Position numbers and translations under genes: made by a program. A stretch of 64,000 bases of DNA. It comes from Pseudoxanthomonas indica. Lineage in GTDB: Bacteria > Pseudomonadota > Gammaproteobacteria > Xanthomonadales > Xanthomonadaceae. Under the pieces are notes generated by a model. The model was not told the DNA's origin, did not search any database, and saw only the letters and a list, made by a program, of their open reading frames with translations. The stretch lies in assembly GCF_900167565.1 (NCBI RefSeq), contig NZ_FUZV01000001.1, positions 620,001 through 684,000 of the forward strand, given 5' to 3'. Shown here in pieces: positions 28,972 through 38,700 of the stretch (position 1 is the first letter of the stretch; the number at the start of each line of letters is the position of its first letter).

Positions 28972-30273
28972 ATGCTGACCCTGCCGCCCCTGCCCGATGC
29001 CGGCGCCGGACCGCTGCTGGTGGCCTACAGCGGTGGCCTGGATTCGAGCGCGTTGTTACATGCCCTGGCGCACGATCCGCGCTGGCGCGCGCGCGGCCTG
29101 TCCGCCGTGCATGTGCATCACGGCTTGCAGATGGCGGCGGACGAATGGACGGCGCATTGCCAGCGCCAGTGCGGCGACTGGGATGTGCCGCTGCAGGTCC
29201 TCCAGGTGCAGGTGGCCCGCGACAGCGGCATGGGCGTGGAAGCGGCTGCACGCCAGGCCCGTTACGCCGCGCTGGCTACGCAGCTGCCCACCGATGGCGT
29301 ACTGATCACCGCGCACCACCAGGACGATCAGGCCGAAACCTTCCTGCTGCGCGCCCTGCGCGCCTCCGGCAGCGAGGGACTGGCGGCGATGTCGCCCTGG
29401 CGTCGCTTCCAGGGCGGTTGGCATTGGCGCCCCCTGCTCGCCACCCCGCGCCCGGAGTTGCTGGCGTATGCCCGCGCGCATGGTCTGCAGTGGATCGAAG
29501 ACGCGAGCAACGCGGACACCGATCTGGATCGCAATTTCCTGCGTCATCGGGTCATGCCCTTGCTGCGCGAACGCTGGCCGCAGGCCGACACCGCCTTTGC
29601 ACGCAGTGCCGCGCTGTCTGCGGAAAGCACGCGCCTGCTGGCGCAGGAAGACGCGCTTGCGCTCGCGCTGGTCGGCACACTGGATCCGCAGGCGCTGTCG
29701 GTGCCGGCGCTGCTGGACCTGCCACGGGAGCGCCGCGCCCGCGTGTTGCGCGCCTGGTTGGCGTCGCTGGATCTGCCGGCATTGCCCGCGCAGGGCGTCC
29801 GGCATGTCGAGGCCGACCTGCTGATCGGCGCATCCGATGGCGAAGCCGAGTTCCGCTGGCAGGGAACCGTGTTGCGCCGCTGGCGCGACCTGTTGCATGT
29901 CGAACGGGAGGCCGCGGCCTTGCCCGGTGACTGGCAGGTGAGCTGGGACAGCCACGAGATCGCCACGCTGCCGACGGGCGATGAATTGGCGCTGGTCTCG
30001 ACCGAACCTTGGCGCCACCCCATCCGCATCACCGCGCGCCAGGGCGGCGAGCGCCTGCGCCTGCCCGGCCGTGGGCATACGCACGCACTGAAGAAGCTGC
30101 TGCAGGAATTCGCCATCCCGCCCTGGGAACGTCGCCGCTTGCCGCTGCTCTGGGATGCCGATGGCGAGTTGCTGGCGGCCGGCGATCTGCTGCTGTCGGC
30201 GCGGCTGGACAACTGGCTGCGCGAGCACGCCGCCGAACTGCGCTGGCGCCGGCCCCGACAGGAATCCGTTTGA
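28972..30273 (+). CDS. tilS: tRNA(Ile)-lysidine synthase
   Basis: Converts the wobble cytidine of the CAU anticodon of tRNA-Ile2 to lysidine using ATP and lysine, so that AUA is read as Ile and not Met. The PP-loop [13 protein letters not shown] is near residue 20, followed by VHVHHGLQ and [22 protein letters not shown], then the TilS-specific substrate-binding and C-terminal domains ([30 protein letters not shown]). Length 433 is typical. A TAGACT hexamer seven bases before the ATG and no Shine-Dalgarno suggest a leaderless start. Confidence 0.96.
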   Translation: MLTLPPLPDAGAGPLLVAYSGGLDSSALLHALAHDPRWRARGLSAVHVHHGLQMAADEWTAHCQRQCGDWDVPLQVLQVQVARDSGMGVEAAARQARYAALATQLPTDGVLITAHHQDDQAETFLLRALRASGSEGLAAMSPWRRFQGGWHWRPLLATPRPELLAYARAHGLQWIEDASNADTDLDRNFLRHRVMPLLRERWPQADTAFARSAALSAESTRLLAQEDALALALVGTLDPQALSVPALLDLPRERRARVLRAWLASLDLPALPAQGVRHVEADLLIGASDGEAEFRWQGTVLRRWRDLLHVEREAAALPGDWQVSWDSHEIATLPTGDELALVSTEPWRHPIRITARQGGERLRLPGRGHTHALKKLLQEFAIPPWERRRLPLLWDADGELLAAGDLLLSARLDNWLREHAAELRWRRPRQESV

Positions 30274-30304
30274 CCTGGCCGGCACGGCTCCGCACACTTT
30301 CCCC

Positions 30305-30565
30305 ATGGCCAAGAAATCCACAACCGAAGCCACTCCGGTGGCGAACTTCGAACAGTCGCTGGACGAGCTGGAAAAGCTGGTCGATCGCATGGAACACGGC
30401 GACCTGAGCCTGGAAGAATCGCTGGCCGCCTACGAGCGCGGCGTGGGCCTGTATCGCCAGTGCCAGAGCGCGCTGGAACAGGCCGAGCTGCGCGTGCGCC
30501 TGCTCAGTGATCCCGCCCAGCCCGACAGTGCCGAACCGTTTGCCCCATTGAACGATGGCCACTGA
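30305..30565 (+). CDS. xseB: Exodeoxyribonuclease VII small subunit
   Basis: Small subunit that assembles on XseA to degrade single-stranded DNA. The 86-residue protein has the helical hairpin core [40 protein letters not shown] diagnostic of XseB. The start is ATG at 30305; longer frames run into tilS. It overlaps ispA by 11 bases, the common xseB-ispA arrangement. Confidence 0.95.
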   Translation: MAKKSTTEATPVANFEQSLDELEKLVDRMEHGDLSLEESLAAYERGVGLYRQCQSALEQAELRVRLLSDPAQPDSAEPFAPLNDGH

Positions 30566-31478
30566 GTCGCCGGCGCAGGTGTCGGCCGACTCGCCCACCC
30601 ACGCGCAGGCCCCGGTGTTTGCCGCATGGGTCGGCCGGGTCGAAGCCATGCTGGAGCGCAGCCTGCCCGGCGCCGGGCAGGCGCCGCAACGCCTGCATGC
30701 CGCCATGCGCCATGCGGTGCTCGGCGGCGGCAAGCGCATCCGCCCCTTGCTGGTCTATGCCGGTGGCGCCGTGCTGGGCGTGGAAGCCGAAGAACTGGAT
30801 GCACCGGCGGCGGCGGTCGAACTGATCCATGCCTACTCGCTGGTCCACGATGATCTGCCGGCGATGGACGATGACGATCTGCGTCGTGGTCGCCCCACCG
30901 TGCATGTGGCCTTTGACGAGGCCACGGCCATCCTGGCCGGCGATGCCCTGCAGACGCGCGCCTTCGAGGTGCTGGCGCAGGATGGGGCGAGCGCCCAGGT
31001 GCGGCTGGCCTGGGTGCAGACGCTGGCGCACGCGTCGGGCGTGGCCGGCATGTGCGGCGGCCAGGCGCTGGACATCGACGCCACCGGCCGCGAACAAAGC
31101 CTGGACGAGCTGGCGCGCATGCATGCCTGGAAGACCGGCGCGCTGATTCGCGCCTCGGTGCGCCTGGGTGCCCTGGCCGGCGGCGCCGAAGGCGCCACGC
31201 TGGAACGCCTGGACCGGTTTGCCGCCGCGCTGGGCCTGGCCTTCCAGATTCGCGACGACATCCTGGACGTGGAAGCCAGCTCGGAACAGTTGGGCAAGAC
31301 CGCCGGCAAGGACGTGGCGCAGGCCAAGTCGACGTATCCGGCCTTGCTGGGCATGGAAGGGGCCAAGGCCCGCCTGGCCGAACAACGTCAGGTGATGGCG
31401 CAGGCGCTGTCGCCGTTCGGCGCCGATGCCGATGCGTTGCGCGCGCTGGGGGAGTTGGCGGTGTTGCGATCGCATTGA
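30555..31478 (+). CDS. ispA: Farnesyl diphosphate synthase (polyprenyl synthetase)
   Basis: Condenses DMAPP/GPP with IPP to give farnesyl-PP, the primer for UppS upstream in this window. First aspartate-rich motif in [18 protein letters not shown] and second in [13 protein letters not shown]; the [10 protein letters not shown] basic site near residue 60 binds diphosphate. The 307-residue length fits short-chain IspA enzymes. Translation is probably coupled to xseB through the 11-base overlap. A bidirectional terminator follows, and no dxs is seen beside it here. Confidence 0.95.
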   Translation: MATESPAQVSADSPTHAQAPVFAAWVGRVEAMLERSLPGAGQAPQRLHAAMRHAVLGGGKRIRPLLVYAGGAVLGVEAEELDAPAAAVELIHAYSLVHDDLPAMDDDDLRRGRPTVHVAFDEATAILAGDALQTRAFEVLAQDGASAQVRLAWVQTLAHASGVAGMCGGQALDIDATGREQSLDELARMHAWKTGALIRASVRLGALAGGAEGATLERLDRFAAALGLAFQIRDDILDVEASSEQLGKTAGKDVAQAKSTYPALLGMEGAKARLAEQRQVMAQALSPFGADADALRALGELAVLRSH

Positions 31479-31510
31479 GCGTGCGCGGGATGGCGCGGAG
31501 TCGGAGACAG

Positions 31511-31542
31511 AAAAAAGGGCCCGCTTTGCGGGCCCTTTTTTT
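31511..31542. terminator. Bidirectional terminator between ispA and the DUF4870 gene
   Basis: GGGCCCGC (31517-31524) pairs with GCGGGCCC (31528-31535) around TTT, with six A before and seven T after the stem. It therefore works in both orientations for the convergent ispA and DUF4870 genes. Confidence 0.92.
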
Positions 31543-31590
31543 CGGGCTTGCTTTCAACAGACGTATGTCTGGTCAAGGCCCTCCTACGAC

Positions 31591-31620
31591 AGCGGGCTCC
31601 GGGGAGCCCGCTTTTTATTT
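31591..31620 (+). terminator. Second hairpin terminator downstream of ispA
   Basis: AGCGGGCTCC (31591-31600) pairs with GGAGCCCGCT (31603-31612), followed by TTTTATTT on the plus strand. The T-run overlaps the stop codon of the convergent DUF4870 gene. It is a backup to the bidirectional terminator 50 bp upstream. Confidence 0.75.
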
Positions 31621-31995
31621 GATCAGGCGCAGCGCGAACGGGTAGCGGTAGGCTTCGCCGCTGTTGGCCTTGACTGCGCCAACAATGCTGAAAATGATGC
31701 AGGCCAGCCAGGCCAGCAGGTTGATCAGCGCGCCAATCAGGATGACCGACAGGATGATGCCGATGATGTACACAATCACCAGCGTGATCTGGAAGTTCAG
31801 CGCTTCCTTGGACTGATCCACCACGAACGAGTTCGGGTTCTTGTCCTTGTTGATCAGCCAGATGACCAGCGGACCAATGAAGCTGGTGAGGATGCCAAGC
31901 AGATGCGCAACCAAGGCCATGGTGCGATCTTCCTGGGTCGATCCGCCCGTGGTCGGCGGCGGCGGCGGGGTGGTGGCGTTCTCGAACTCGCTCAT
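31615..31995 (-). CDS. DUF4870 family (Tic20-like) membrane protein
   Basis: The 126-residue inner-membrane protein belongs to the DUF4870/Tic20-like group. A proline-rich cytoplasmic N terminus (TTPPPPPTTGGSTQED) is followed by MALVAHLLGILTSFIGPLVIWLINKDKNPNSFVVDQSKEALNFQ, the family signature, and two more hydrophobic segments to the C terminus. Function unknown; no transport role has been shown for bacterial members. It lies downstream of pmbA on the same strand with a possible own promoter between them. Confidence 0.88.
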   Translation of the reverse strand: MSEFENATTPPPPPTTGGSTQEDRTMALVAHLLGILTSFIGPLVIWLINKDKNPNSFVVDQSKEALNFQITLVIVYIIGIILSVILIGALINLLAWLACIIFSIVGAVKANSGEAYRYPFALRLIK

Positions 31996-32055
31996 GCTTG
32001 GGGTTCCATTCCTGCGTGGTTGACGGTGAGGGGTGCGGGTACGTCTGACGGCACA

Positions 32056-32084
32056 CTTTCAGTGCCGCACCAGACAACTGTCAA
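32056..32084 (-). promoter_or_regulatory. Possible promoter for the DUF4870 gene
   Basis: On the minus strand a perfect TTGACA (32084 to 32079) is followed after 17 bp by TGAAAG (32061 to 32056). The -35 is ideal and the -10 weak. It would give a leader of about 50-60 nt. Confidence 0.4.
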
Positions 32085-32093
32085 TACTGAACG

Positions 32094-33455
32094 TCATTCG
32101 GCGCCGGCAACGGTCATCCGGCCAATCAGGATCGAGCCGCAGGCCACGTGCGAGCGGGGGTCGATGTCGCTGCCCACCGCCTCGATGGCGCTGAACATCT
32201 GCCGCAGGTTGCCGGCGACCGTAATCCCGTCTACCGGATAGGCCACTGCGCCATCCTCGATCCAGAAACCCGCCGCACCGCGCGAGTAGTCGCCGGTGAC
32301 CGCATTGACTCCCTGCCCCATCAACTCGGTGATCAGCAGGCCACGCCCCATGCTCGCCAGCAACTCCCGGAATCCACCCGCGTTGGAGGATACCTGCAGG
32401 TTGTGCACGCCGCCGGCATTGCCGGTGCTCTGCAGGCCCAGCTTGCGTGCCGAGTAACTGCCCAACAAGTAACGCTGCAGCACGCCCTGGCTCACCAGCG
32501 GCGACTCACGCGTGGCCACGCCTTCTGCATCGAAGGCCGCCGATCGCCAGCCGCGCTGCAGGAACGGCTGCTCCTCGATGGAGAACCAGTCCGGGAACAG
32601 CGGCTGGCCCACCGAATCCAGCAGGAAGCTCGCCTTGCGATACAACGCCGAGCCGGACACCGCGCCCAACAGGTGACCGATCAGCGAGCGCGCCATCTCG
32701 GCGCTGTACATCACCGGGTACTCGCCGGTGGGCAGGCTGCGCGGTTGCAGGCGCGCCACCGTGCGCTCGGCGGCTTCACGGCCGACCGCATCCGGCGCCT
32801 GCAGCGCATTGGCCATCAGGGCGGTGGTGTACCAGCCGTCGCGCTGCATGCCATCGCCACGACCGGCGATCAACGCGCACCCCAGCGTGTGCTGGGTGCT
32901 GCGCTCGCGGCCGATGAAACCATGCGAATTGGCATACACCGACAGGCTTTCCGCGCTGCCGACCGAGGCGCCGTCGGAATTCTCGATGCGCGCGTCGGCA
33001 TCGCGGCCCGCGGTTTCGCACGCCAGCGCCAGATCCACGAACGCATCGGCATCCAGCGTCCACGGATGCCATTGATCAAATTCGCGCGTGTCGGTGGCCA
33101 TGCGATCGGCATCGGCCAGGCCGGCGGCTTCGTCGTCCTCGGTGTAGCGGGCGATGGCGCAGGCCTGCTCGACCGTGGATTCCAGGCTCTCCTCGCGCAG
33201 GTCCGCGGTGCTGGCGCTGCCCTTGCGCTGGCCGAAGTACACCGTCACGCCGATGCCGCGATCACGGTTGGATTCAACGGTCTCGACTTCACCCATGCGC
33301 ACATTGACGTTCAGGCCGCGCTCCTCGCTGCAGCTGACCTCGGCCGAGCTGGCGCCACGCGCGCGGGCCAGTTCCAGCAGGCGCTGCGAAATGCCGGCCA
33401 GGTTTTCCAGGCGGACCAGGCTGTCATCGGCCGTGGACGTGGAGATGCTGTTCAA
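32094..33455 (-). CDS. pmbA: Metalloprotease subunit PmbA/TldE
   Basis: Partner of TldD in the heterodimeric TldD/E protease that matures peptides such as microcins and trims unfolded peptides. The 453-residue sequence shows the family pattern: SAEVSCSEERGLNVNVRMGEVETVESNRDRGIGVTVYFG at the N terminus and the C-terminal VSSNAGGFRELLASMGRGLLITELMGQGVNAVTGDYSRGAAGFWIEDG. PmbA lacks the zinc HExxxH motif, which TldD supplies. tldD is nearby on the same strand, separated by the opposite-strand darP. Confidence 0.95.
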   Translation of the reverse strand: MNSISTSTADDSLVRLENLAGISQRLLELARARGASSAEVSCSEERGLNVNVRMGEVETVESNRDRGIGVTVYFGQRKGSASTADLREESLESTVEQACAIARYTEDDEAAGLADADRMATDTREFDQWHPWTLDADAFVDLALACETAGRDADARIENSDGASVGSAESLSVYANSHGFIGRERSTQHTLGCALIAGRGDGMQRDGWYTTALMANALQAPDAVGREAAERTVARLQPRSLPTGEYPVMYSAEMARSLIGHLLGAVSGSALYRKASFLLDSVGQPLFPDWFSIEEQPFLQRGWRSAAFDAEGVATRESPLVSQGVLQRYLLGSYSARKLGLQSTGNAGGVHNLQVSSNAGGFRELLASMGRGLLITELMGQGVNAVTGDYSRGAAGFWIEDGAVAYPVDGITVAGNLRQMFSAIEAVGSDIDPRSHVACGSILIGRMTVAGAE

Positions 33456-33523
33456 TGGCTTATCCTTGTGCTGTGCGGGAAGCGCGGATCATCCGGCTTC
33501 CAAAATGAACGACGAGAACGAAG

Positions 33524-34078
33524 ATGCGCGGACGCGATCCCGAAACCGGTGAATTTTATAGCCCCAGCCGCAGCCAGCAGCGCGAAGACGCGCTGGAAGT
33601 GCGCAGCCTGGCCGAACAACTGGTGGCGCTGAGCGCGGCCAAGCTGGCCAAGTTGCCGATCCCGGAAGACCTGATGCCGCACATCGTGGAAACCCAGCGG
33701 ATCACCTCGCACATCGCGCACAAGCGCCAGCTGCAGTTCCTGGCCAAGCAGATGCGGCGCGAAAGCGACGAAACGCTGGAAGCGATCCGCGACGCGATGT
33801 CCGCGGGTGGCGATGCCGCCCGCCGCGAAACCGCCCTGCTCCACCGTGCCGAGCACTGGCGTGATCGCCTGCTCGATGAAGGTGATACGGCGCTGACCGC
33901 GCTGCTGGAAGAATATCCGCAGGCGGACCGGCAGAAGCTGCGCCAGCTGGTGCGCAACGCCGCTGACGAGAAAGCGAAGAACAAACCGCCGCATGCATAT
34001 CGCGAAATCTTCCGCGAGCTGCGCGAACTGTTGGTTGATCCGGCCGAGGCCGGGGATGATCAGGACGACGAGGCCTGA
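33524..34078 (+). CDS. darP: Ribosome biogenesis factor DarP (YjgA, DUF615)
   Basis: The 184-residue DUF615 protein associates with late 50S precursors in gammaproteobacteria. It begins [24 protein letters not shown] as in its close relatives, continues LIPEDL-type [35 protein letters not shown], and ends in a charged acidic tail. It is divergent from pmbA and convergent with tldD; pmbA-darP adjacency is conserved in gammaproteobacteria. Confidence 0.93.
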   Translation: MRGRDPETGEFYSPSRSQQREDALEVRSLAEQLVALSAAKLAKLPIPEDLMPHIVETQRITSHIAHKRQLQFLAKQMRRESDETLEAIRDAMSAGGDAARRETALLHRAEHWRDRLLDEGDTALTALLEEYPQADRQKLRQLVRNAADEKAKNKPPHAYREIFRELRELLVDPAEAGDDQDDEA

Positions 34079-34087
34079 GCCGCTTCG

Positions 34088-34162
34088 TCGGCACTGAAGT
34101 GCCTCCCACAACAGCCTCGCCTCCCACACTTGCATCCGCTGTAGGAGGGACTTCAGTCCCGA
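34088..34162. repeat. Pair of inverted GTAG-type REP palindromes
   Basis: Two REP-like units face each other between the convergent darP and tldD. Unit 1, read on the minus strand (34110 to 34088), is TGTGGGAGGCACTTCAGTGC plus CGAC; unit 2 on the plus strand (34140-34162) is TGTAGGAGGGACTTCAGTCC plus CGAC. Each has a GTAG/GTGG head and a stem with a TTCA loop. They resemble the GTAG-headed REPs (SMAG type) known in Stenotrophomonas and Xanthomonas. Confidence 0.7.
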
Positions 34163-34199
34163 CATCCGGTGGGTCGCAGACATAGGGACAGCCGGCGCG

Positions 34200-35645
34200 T
34201 CACGCCGCCTTGGTACCACCCACCGTCAGCCCTTCAATCAACAGCGACGGCTGGCCCACGCCCACCGGCACGCTCTGGCCATCCTTGCCACACACGCCCA
34301 CGCCGGCGTCCAGCGCCAGGTCGTGGCCGATCATCTTGACCTTCTGCATGGTCTCCGGTCCGTTGCCGATCAACGTGGCGCCCTTGACCGGCGCGGTGAT
34401 GCGGCCGTCTTCGATCAGATACGCCTCGGTGGCCGAGAACACGTATTTGCCGCTGGTGATGTCGACCTGGCCACCGCCGAAATTGACCGCGTACAGGCCC
34501 TTCTTGACCGAGCGGATCATTTCTTCGGGATCATGCTGGCCGGCCAGCATGTAGGTATTGGTCATGCGCGGCATCGGCAGGTGCGCGAACGACTCGCGGC
34601 GACCATTGCCGGTGGGGGCCATGCCCATCAGGCGCGCGTTGAGCGTGTCCTGCATGTAGCCCACCAGCACGCCGTCTTCGATCAAGGTGGTGCAGTGGGT
34701 CGGCGTGCCTTCGTCATCGATGTTGAGTGAGCCGCGACGGCCCGGCAGCGTGCCGTCATCGACGATGGTCACGCCCGGGGAAGCGACACGCTCGCCCATG
34801 CGACCGGCGTAAACGCTGGTGCCCTTGCGGTTGAAGTCGCCTTCAAGGCCGTGGCCCACCGCTTCGTGCAGCAAAACGCCCGGCCAGCCACTGCCCAGCA
34901 CCACCGGCATCACCCCGGCCGGCGCATCGATGGCGTCCAGGTTGACCAGCGCCTGGCGCAGCGCTTCGCGCGCCAGGTCTTCGGGTTTGCCGCCGGCAAA
35001 CAGTTCGGCGTAGTCGTAGCGGCCGCCCATGCCGGCATAACCGGATTCGCGGCGACCGCCCTGTTCGACAATCACCTGCACATTCAAGCGCACCAGCGGG
35101 CGCACGTCGCTGGCCAGCACGCCGTCACTGCGCGCCACCAGCACGGTGTCCAGGCCACCGGTGAGGCTGACCGTCACCTGTTGCACGCGCGGGTCGGCCG
35201 CACGCACATAGCGATCCAGCGCGCGCAGTGCTTCGACCTTGGCGGTGTTGTCCATCGCATCGATCGGATCCGCCGAGGCATACAGCGCGCGGCCGCTGCT
35301 GCGGTTGAGCGCGAGCGGCTTGTGCGCGGCGCCGTCGCGGGCGATGGCGCGCGCCGAACGCGCGGCTTCCATCAGCGCCTGCGCGTGGATGTCATCGGAA
35401 TAGGCAAAGCCGGTCTTCTCGCCGGCAATCGCCCGCACGCCCACGCCCTGTTCGATGGAATGCGCACCGTCCTTGACGATGCCGTCCTCCACCGTCCAGC
35501 TCTCGCGGCGGGTGTGCTGGAAATACAGGTCGCCAAAGTCGATGCCGGGGCCGAGCAAGGTACCGAAGGTGCGGTCCAGGCTGTGCGGATCGAGGCCGGC
35601 CGGCAGGAGGAGGCGGTGTTCGGCAAGCGAGAGAGAGGTCGTCAT
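34200..35645 (-). CDS. tldD: Metalloprotease TldD
   Basis: Catalytic subunit of the TldD/TldE protease. The zinc-binding HExxxH is in [22 protein letters not shown] near residues 258-263; the C-terminal [32 protein letters not shown] block and [21 protein letters not shown] are family signatures. At 481 residues the length is normal. It follows yhdP after 102 bp in the conserved maf-rng-yhdP-tldD order also seen in E. coli. Confidence 0.97.
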   Translation of the reverse strand: MTTSLSLAEHRLLLPAGLDPHSLDRTFGTLLGPGIDFGDLYFQHTRRESWTVEDGIVKDGAHSIEQGVGVRAIAGEKTGFAYSDDIHAQALMEAARSARAIARDGAAHKPLALNRSSGRALYASADPIDAMDNTAKVEALRALDRYVRAADPRVQQVTVSLTGGLDTVLVARSDGVLASDVRPLVRLNVQVIVEQGGRRESGYAGMGGRYDYAELFAGGKPEDLAREALRQALVNLDAIDAPAGVMPVVLGSGWPGVLLHEAVGHGLEGDFNRKGTSVYAGRMGERVASPGVTIVDDGTLPGRRGSLNIDDEGTPTHCTTLIEDGVLVGYMQDTLNARLMGMAPTGNGRRESFAHLPMPRMTNTYMLAGQHDPEEMIRSVKKGLYAVNFGGGQVDITSGKYVFSATEAYLIEDGRITAPVKGATLIGNGPETMQKVKMIGHDLALDAGVGVCGKDGQSVPVGVGQPSLLIEGLTVGGTKAA

Positions 35646-35747
35646 GGGCTACAAACTGGGGTCTGGAGGGGGACAAAGCAAGCCGGAGCGGGCGCAACGG
35701 CGTTGCCACGGGCATGACGCACACGAGGCGCGCCGACAGGCGTGGGC

Positions 35748-38700
35748 TCAGGGCAATCCGGCCTGGTGGCGGGACGCAGGCGTGGCCAGGCGGGACTGCT
35801 CGCGGCTGAGCACTTCCACTTTGGGATCCTTCCAGGGGCCGGTCACCCGGTAGGTCTTGGCGCCCATCGCGCTGAGCGGCTTCTTGAGCACCGCATTGGC
35901 CACCGCGCCGACGGCGGCGCCAATCGGGCCACCGGCCACCGCGCCGACCGCGGTCAGCACATTGGCCGATTTCGGCAGCACGTCCACGGTCTGGTCGAAC
36001 TGCTGCGCGCGCAGGTCGGTGTCGCCGCGGATGCGGATTTCCGCGGCGGGTCCGTCGATCACCAGGTTGTCGGTATGCGCCAGGCCATTGCCCAGCCGCA
36101 TCGAACCTTCCATCTGGTTGAAGGCGAAGCCCTTGGAGAAGAAGTCGCTGAAATCCAGCATCAACCGCCGCCGCAGTTCGGCCACGCTGAGCAGGCCCAG
36201 CACGCGACCCGCGCCAGGCTCGACTTCGAGCAGATGGCCATCGCGGGCGTCCACGCTGGCCTGGCCTTCCAGTGCACTCAGCGAGAACGCCGCCGGGCTG
36301 CCCGCCCAACCGGCATTGGCCTGCAGGTGACCGTGGCCGCCGCGCATCCGTCCGGCATAGCCCACGTTGTCCATCAGCTTGCCGAAGTCCTGGCTCTCCA
36401 CCCGCAGGTCCAACTGGGTGCGCGCACGCGCGCCCTGCCCCAGCCAGGTGCCGGCGATATCGATGGTCTGCTCCGGCGAACGCAGCTGCAATTGTTCAAT
36501 CTGCATGCCGGTCGGCAGGTTGCGCGTGCGCAGCCGCGCACTGCCCAGGCTGGCCTCGCCAAAGCGCAGATCATCCACGTCCAGTTGCAGCGGCGGGATG
36601 TCGGCGGGATTGATGGCGTCGGCATCGGCGCGTGCATCGGCCACCGCGCCGGCACGCGCCGCGCCAGCCGGCGCCAGCGGCGGCGTGGCAGGTTTCGCGC
36701 TGTTTGCTGCCGCTGTCGCACTGCGCCAGTGCAGGCGCGACAGGCGTCCGGCAATCGCCGCACCCCGCGCGTCCGGCACCAGCAGGCCACCGGCCAGACT
36801 CTGGCCTTCCAGGGTAATGGCCAGGGCGTTGGACGCGGGCGCGAGTTGCACGCGGGTGGCCGGGAACACACCGCCCAGCAGCAACAGACGATCCGCGCTG
36901 ACATCGACATGCCGCAGCGGCAACTTGCTGTCGCCACTGCCGCCGCGTGCCAGCGCAATCCAGTCCATCGCGTCCAGGCTGCGCGCGCGGCCGGTGGCGA
37001 TCAGCCCGGACGCTGGCGGCGCTTCGGTCACGCTGTCACTGCCCAGCACCACGCGCACGCCGGTGACATCGCCGCTGGCGCGCGCGCGCAGGGCCAGGCG
37101 CTGGCCGAAAGCCACTTCAATCTGACCACCGCCCAATGGCAGCGCGGTCTTGACCGTGGTCGGCAAGGCGGCGAAGGCCGGCTTGTCCAGCGGCGCGGGC
37201 AAGGTGAGCGTGGTGCCGACCAGCTGCGAGCGTAGTTGCAGCTGGGTCACGCTGTTGCCGGTCGCGCCGCGCGGAATGGTCACGCCGATGTTCCAGTCGG
37301 ATCGCCCGTCGATGTAGGGCTTGAGCCAGGCCATCTCCGGCGCGCGATCCAGCAATTCCTTTGCATCCAGGCGTGCACTCAGTTCGGCCTCGAAGGCTTG
37401 CGCACGATCGCGCGTACCGCCACCGGCACGCAGCGACAGCGTGCCCGGCTGGGTCTGGTGGATCACCTTCAGGCCATCGGCGACAAAGCCCTCGCCGTTG
37501 TAGCGCACGGCGCCGCCGACATCGGAGAACGCCAGGTTCCAGCGCTTGTCAGCGAGCTTGGTCGCGGTCAGTTCAATCTCGCCATCGAGTTCGCGCGGGG
37601 TCGGCGAATCGCGCTTCAATGGCTGCAACAGATGGAAACGTGCGCGGGTGGCGCCGCTGGCCTGCAGGTTGTCCAGGGTCTCGCCGTAGCTCTTGTGCAA
37701 CGGACTTTGCCGCAGCATCGCCAGCAGCTTGCCGGCATCGGTCTGGCTGCGCGCATCCACCCGCAGGTTGGAATCACCGAAGTCGGCAATGCCGGCTTCG
37801 AAATGCTCGATGGGCACGCCCGCCAACGCGCCGCGTCCGCGCAGTTCGAAGCCGTTGGCGATGAACGCCACGTGGGCGTCGACGTGATCCATGGCCGGCC
37901 ATTCGGGCTGGAACTTGATCTGGCCATCGACAATGTCGGCCACCGCTTCGAAGCGACCGTCGTGCTGCTCGAACGGCCAGTCATCCAGATCGCCGGACAC
38001 GATGGCGCGGCCATTGCGTACAAACCCGGACACCAGCGCCGTGTTCAACCAGTCCACTGCGGCCTTGGGCATGCTCTGGTGAATCCAGAAGCCCTTGGCA
38101 ACCGGTACCGGTGCTTCATCGAGTTCGGCCGCCAGGTTGATCCACGGCCGCGTGCCGTCGTTCTGGAACCACATGCCGCCGCGCACGTGCGCGCCGTAAT
38201 CCTTGCCGCGTACGCGCAGTGCGGTGGTGCCCACGCGCCAGCCCGCGCCTTCGCGCCAACCGACAATCTGCCCGTCCAGAGTCACGTCGTGGACCACGCC
38301 GAAGCCACTCGGCCAGTCGAAGCGCAGCTTGGAAGCCGCATCCAGCTGCAGGCGCACGCCTTCGCTGTCGCCCAGAAAACGACCGGCCAGGCCGCTCATG
38401 CCCGGGGCATGGCCCACCGCGGCAAAACCGACTTCCAGTACACGACCCTGGCCGCTCATGCCGCCATTCTGGCTGCCGACCACTTCCAGTTCCGCCAGGC
38501 GCGCCTGCGGACGCGCCTTCGCCAACCAACTGCGCATGCCCGGCTGCAGGCGATCACTCAAGCCGAGCACGGCAAACAACGGCGCGGCATCGACTTGTCG
38601 GGCCAACATGCCGTAGCGGCGACCGCCGGCAATCATCAGGCCGTCCAGGCTCTGCTGTTTCGTGCCATGGCCCACGCGCAGTTGCGGCGCGTCGAAGCGC

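Noticed and set aside
31543-31590. CTCCTACGAC near the ispA terminators as a third GTAG REP
   Set aside because: The GTAGGAGGG head is present on the minus strand but the following sequence does not form the stem-loop seen in the darP/tldD pair.
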